Translations under genes and position numbers: made by a program
Shown here: positions 61,278 to 64,000 of the stretch, in pieces
Layout: every line of letters begins with the position of its first letter
Position numbering within the stretch: the first letter of the stretch is position 1
The notes under the pieces: generated by a model
Database searches by the model: none
What the model was told of the DNA's origin: nothing
What the model saw: the letters and a program-made list of their open reading frames with translations, nothing else
Assembly: GCA_007133065.1 (NCBI GenBank)
Contig: SLNJ01000019.1
Span: forward strand, 1-64,000
Source of the DNA: Opitutales bacterium
GTDB lineage: Bacteria; Verrucomicrobiota; Verrucomicrobiia; Opitutales; Oceanipulchritudinaceae
Length of the DNA stretch: 64,000 nucleotides
Reading direction: 5' to 3'

Positions 61278-62638
61278 CGATTTGGTTCGTTGCCGGGACG
61301 CGAAGTTCCGGAGAAGTGGTCCCGGGTGATTTTGAAGACGATCGGGCTGAGCAGGAGGAGCGCGACGAGGTTGGGAACGGCCATGAGTCCGTTCATGACG
61401 TCGGCGAGCAGCCAGAGCGCATCGAGTGGAAACACGGCGCCGAACGGGATGGCTACAACCCACAGGATGCGGTACGGTGAGATCGCCTTGACGCCGAAAA
61501 TATACTCCGCGCATCGTTCGCCGTAGAAGCTCCACGCGAGGACAGTGGTGTAGGCGAAGATCATGATCCCGAACGTGACGATGTGTTCGCCGATGTGCGG
61601 AAGGCCGGTGCCGTAGGCGAGCGATGTCAGGCCGGCGCCGGTTTCGCCGGTCGTCCAGACGCCGGTCACGAGAATCACGAGGGCGGTCATCGAGCAGACG
61701 ACAATGGTGTCGATGAAGGTGCCCAGCATCCCGATCGTTCCCTGGCGGACGGGGCTGTTGGTCCGGGCCGCCGCGTGTGCGATCGGGGCGGTGCCCAGCC
61801 CGGCCTCGTTGGAGAAGACGCCACGGGCGACGCCGAAACGAATCGCCATCATGATGGTCGCGCCGGCAAATCCCCCCGCGGCTGCGGTCCCGGTAAAGGC
61901 ATCCGTCACGATCAGTCCCAGCGCGGTGGGAATGCGGTCGAAATGGGTTGCGAGGATGGACACCGACCCGACGATGTACGCGACGGCCATAAACGGCACG
62001 AGTTTCCCTGCGACATTGGCGATCCACTTGATCCCGCCGATCAGGACGAGGGCGATGAGGATCGCCATCGTGACGCCGGTAATCCACGCCGGGATCCCGA
62101 GATTCGTTTCGGCGGCGTGTGCCACCGAATTGGCCTGGATCGTGTTTCCGATTCCGAACGCCGCAACGGTCGCGAACAGCGCAAATGCGAATGCCAGCCA
62201 GCGCCATTGTTCGCCGAGACCCTTCCGGATGTAGTACATCGGGCCGCCCTGCTGGCGGCCCAACGCGTCCACCTGCCGGTAGCGAACGGCCAATACGGCT
62301 TCCGCGTATTTGGTCGCCATCCCAACGAGTGCGGTGACCCACATCCAGAAGATGGCGCCCGGTCCTCCGAGCACGATGGCGGTGGCGACGCCGGCGATGT
62401 TCCCGGTTCCGATGGTCGCTGCGAGCGCGGTCATCAGGGCGTTGAACGGACTGATGTCTCCCTCTTCGTCCGAGCTCCGTCCCTGCCACAGCATGCGGAA
62501 GGCGTAGCGCAGCCGCAGCAGGGTCATGAACCGCAGCCCGATTGTCAGATAGATTCCTGTGCCGACGAGGAGGATGATAAGGAACCATCCCCAGACGAGG
62601 TCGCTCAAGGTTCCGATGATCTGCTCGAAGAGTTCCAT
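61274..62638 (-). CDS. sodium:alanine symporter (AGCS family)
   Basis: 454 residues with about 10-11 membrane helices. Family motifs GDISPFNALMTALAATIGTG, GGPMYYIRKGLG, GGFAGATIMMAIRFGVARG and FSNEAGLGTAPIAHAAA are all present. It imports alanine, glycine or a related small amino acid with sodium. Monocistronic; divergent from the methyltransferase gene with 228 bases between. Confidence 0.95.
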   Translation of the reverse strand: MELFEQIIGTLSDLVWGWFLIILLVGTGIYLTIGLRFMTLLRLRYAFRMLWQGRSSDEEGDISPFNALMTALAATIGTGNIAGVATAIVLGGPGAIFWMWVTALVGMATKYAEAVLAVRYRQVDALGRQQGGPMYYIRKGLGEQWRWLAFAFALFATVAAFGIGNTIQANSVAHAAETNLGIPAWITGVTMAILIALVLIGGIKWIANVAGKLVPFMAVAYIVGSVSILATHFDRIPTALGLIVTDAFTGTAAAGGFAGATIMMAIRFGVARGVFSNEAGLGTAPIAHAAARTNSPVRQGTIGMLGTFIDTIVVCSMTALVILVTGVWTTGETGAGLTSLAYGTGLPHIGEHIVTFGIMIFAYTTVLAWSFYGERCAEYIFGVKAISPYRILWVVAIPFGAVFPLDALWLLADVMNGLMAVPNLVALLLLSPIVFKITRDHFSGTSRPGNEPNR

Positions 62639-62866
62639 GGAGTCGTGGAGTGCCGATATGGCTGGATCGGGATGCGGCGGCGCGACGGCTATTGTGGCGA
62701 ACGGTGCGAAATCCCGGCGCGAGCGGCAAGGTAAAATTGCCCTTCCGGTATTTTTGTGGTACCAGCAATTTCAAACGCGTTGGCATCTCCGTCTGGCGCC
62801 GGCGAAATCCGTTGGCGCGCGCGGTCGGTGCTTGCCCGGCGATGATTCGGCCCATATGAACGGGAT

Positions 62867-63757
62867 ATGACCGACACGAACGACTTGCTTGAAGCCTTGT
62901 TGAATCATGCTCCCGTTGTCACCGACGGCGCGTGGGGCACGCAGCTCCAGGAACGCGGTCTCGGACACGGGGAATGCCCGGAGCGGTGGAACCTTGATCG
63001 ATCCGAGGATGTAGCCGCGGTGGCGCGCGCCTATGCCGAGGCGGGGAGCCGGGTGGTGCTGACGAATACATTCGGGGGGAATCGGATCGCGCTGGCTTCG
63101 CACGGGCTGGAGGGCCGCGTCGCGGAGATCAACCGTCGGGGCGTGGAGCTCTCCCGGGAAGGCGGCGGTTCGGACGCGGCGGTATTCGCCTCGATCGGCC
63201 CCACCGGCAAGCTGTTGATCGCGGGAGATGTCCGTGCCGACGAACTGCGCGAGATTTTCGAGGAACAGACCGGCGCGTGTGCGGCGGGCGGGGCGGACGC
63301 GATTGTGATCGAGACGATGAGCGACATCGAGGAGGCTCGGATTGCGGTGGCCGCGGCGGTCGAAACCGGATTACCGGTTGTTGCGTGCATGAGCTTCAGC
63401 GCCGGCAAGGAAAAGGATCGTACGATGATGGGCGTGACGCCCGAACAGGCCGTGGAGGGGCTGCTCGAGGCGGGGGCGTCGATCATTGGCGCCAATTGCG
63501 GAAACGGGGCGGCGGAGTATGAACCGGTCTGTCGCCGCCTCCACGCTGCTTCGGGGAGGCCGGTCTGGTTGAAACCAAACGCCGGAATCCCCTCCTTATT
63601 GGACGGTGTGGCGGTCTACAGCACGCGTCCCGAGGACTTTGCCGTTGAGGCGATGAAGCTGTGTGAAGCCGGGGCCGGATTCATCGGAGGGTGTTGCGGT
63701 ACCGGTCCCGCGTTCGTTGCCGCGTTGAAGGCGGCGTTACAGGAACAACGGTCGTAG
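62867..63757 (+). CDS. homocysteine S-methyltransferase family protein
   Basis: 296 residues. TDGAWGTQLQERGL starts the barrel. Zinc-binding cysteines are in GANCGNG and GGCCGTGP, the family's signature sites. IETMSDIEEARIA and PVVACMSF are conserved barrel strands. It matches the N-terminal (homocysteine-binding) module of MetH or a betaine/S-methylmethionine-type enzyme; no cobalamin domain is attached. Role in methionine or methyl-donor metabolism is likely. Confidence 0.9.
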   Translation: MTDTNDLLEALLNHAPVVTDGAWGTQLQERGLGHGECPERWNLDRSEDVAAVARAYAEAGSRVVLTNTFGGNRIALASHGLEGRVAEINRRGVELSREGGGSDAAVFASIGPTGKLLIAGDVRADELREIFEEQTGACAAGGADAIVIETMSDIEEARIAVAAAVETGLPVVACMSFSAGKEKDRTMMGVTPEQAVEGLLEAGASIIGANCGNGAAEYEPVCRRLHAASGRPVWLKPNAGIPSLLDGVAVYSTRPEDFAVEAMKLCEAGAGFIGGCCGTGPAFVAALKAALQEQRS

Positions 63758-63786
63758 CCGGTCGCACGCGCGGAAAAGACGTATTC

Positions 63787-64000
63787 CTACGGGCGCGTCG
63801 GGCTGCCGTCCGGCAGGCGGGTCTGGGTCCACTGAATGACCTCGGCGTCGCACGGCCATTTTTTGGCGGCTTCCTCGTCGAGATCGATGCCGAACCCCGG
63901 TTTGTCATTCGGATAGAGGAAACCACCGCGCTGCTCAGGGCATCCGGGAAAGATCTCACGGACGGCGTCGTTCCAGCCGCAGAACTCCTGAATTCCGAAA
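63787..64000 (-). CDS. mannonate dehydratase-like enolase-superfamily enzyme, 3' end only
   Basis: The minus strand encodes about 70 C-terminal residues ending at TAG 63787-63789: FGIQEFCGWNDAVREIFPGC, LYPNDKPGFGIDLDEEAA and WTQTRLPDGSPTRP. These match the end of ManD/RspA-type mandelate-racemase family proteins (acid-sugar dehydratases). The gene continues beyond the window, so start and active site are not visible. Confidence 0.75.
   Translation of the reverse strand, partial: FGIQEFCGWNDAVREIFPGCPEQRGGFLYPNDKPGFGIDLDEEAAKKWPCDAEVIQWTQTRLPDGSPTRP

Noticed and set aside
1-64000. CRISPR arrays, insertion sequences, rRNA genes
   Set aside because: No regularly spaced repeats, transposase motifs or conserved rRNA segments were seen anywhere in the window.

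Overview
The window is high-GC DNA that looks like chromosome from a member of the Verrucomicrobiota, most likely class Opitutia. The clues are a 1255-residue TonB-dependent receptor with the 'YELSPFEV' mature N-terminus common in Opitutaceae, several sulfatases and Gfo/Idh/MocA oxidoreductases, tryptophan-rich 'PWVYH.EHGW' domains, few Shine-Dalgarno sites, and large membrane proteins of a type (DUF6785/DUF6784-like) I associate with the PVC group. The taxonomic call is inference from gene content.

Left end (1-12 kb). A three-gene minus-strand operon encodes a methyltransferase-HNH-S24 fusion, a MutT-like Nudix hydrolase and a PLD-domain SF2 helicase with a DUF3427-like tail. It looks like a DNA-damage or defence module, but both outer genes are truncated. 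From about 5.13 to 8.1 kb the DNA is a mosaic of gene fragments (FAD oxidoreductase tail, deacetylase head, sugar-isomerase tail, GH88 piece) around an intact VanX-like dipeptidase. Intact genes then follow: a secreted sugar-dehydrogenase-like protein, a Gfo/Idh/MocA oxidoreductase and an SDR epimerase.

Centre (12-52 kb). The main feature is a modular envelope system present twice in opposite orientation. Cluster A (plus, 12156-24175) encodes a DUF6785-like polytopic protein, a 1668-residue pseudo-M28-peptidase/FtsX fusion, an OPT-like transporter, a 324-residue protein of no recognised family, a PqqD-like protein, a minimal FtsX permease and a LolD-type ATPase. Cluster B (minus, 52342 to 33855) encodes LolD, FtsX, LolD, a 1888-residue pseudo-M28/FtsX fusion, an OPT-like protein, three tandem DUF6785-like proteins, a 337-residue homologue of the unknown protein and a PqqD-like protein. 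Stop-start overlaps and short gaps imply tight co-expression. The peptidase-like domains have lost the M28 zinc ligands, and all three ATPases share a C-terminal tail motif. I infer an ABC/FtsX-powered envelope machine that handles a peptide-like substrate; no precursor peptide or modifying enzyme is visible. Between the clusters lie pyrD, a PAS histidine kinase split by an in-frame stop, a metallophosphoesterase, a hypothetical sugar-binding-like protein, a Gfo/Idh/MocA oxidoreductase with a likely frameshifted signal peptide, a sulfatase, and fragments.

Right end (52.6-64 kb). This part is catabolic: a TIM-barrel sugar isomerase, the TonB receptor, a nucleoside hydrolase, a second sulfatase, a truncated AraC-type regulator, a PhyH-type dioxygenase with a probable leaderless promoter, a sodium/alanine symporter, a homocysteine S-methyltransferase and the 3' end of a mannonate-dehydratase-like enolase. 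Junctions where gene fragments abut recur across the window, suggesting either repeated rearrangement or assembly chimerism.
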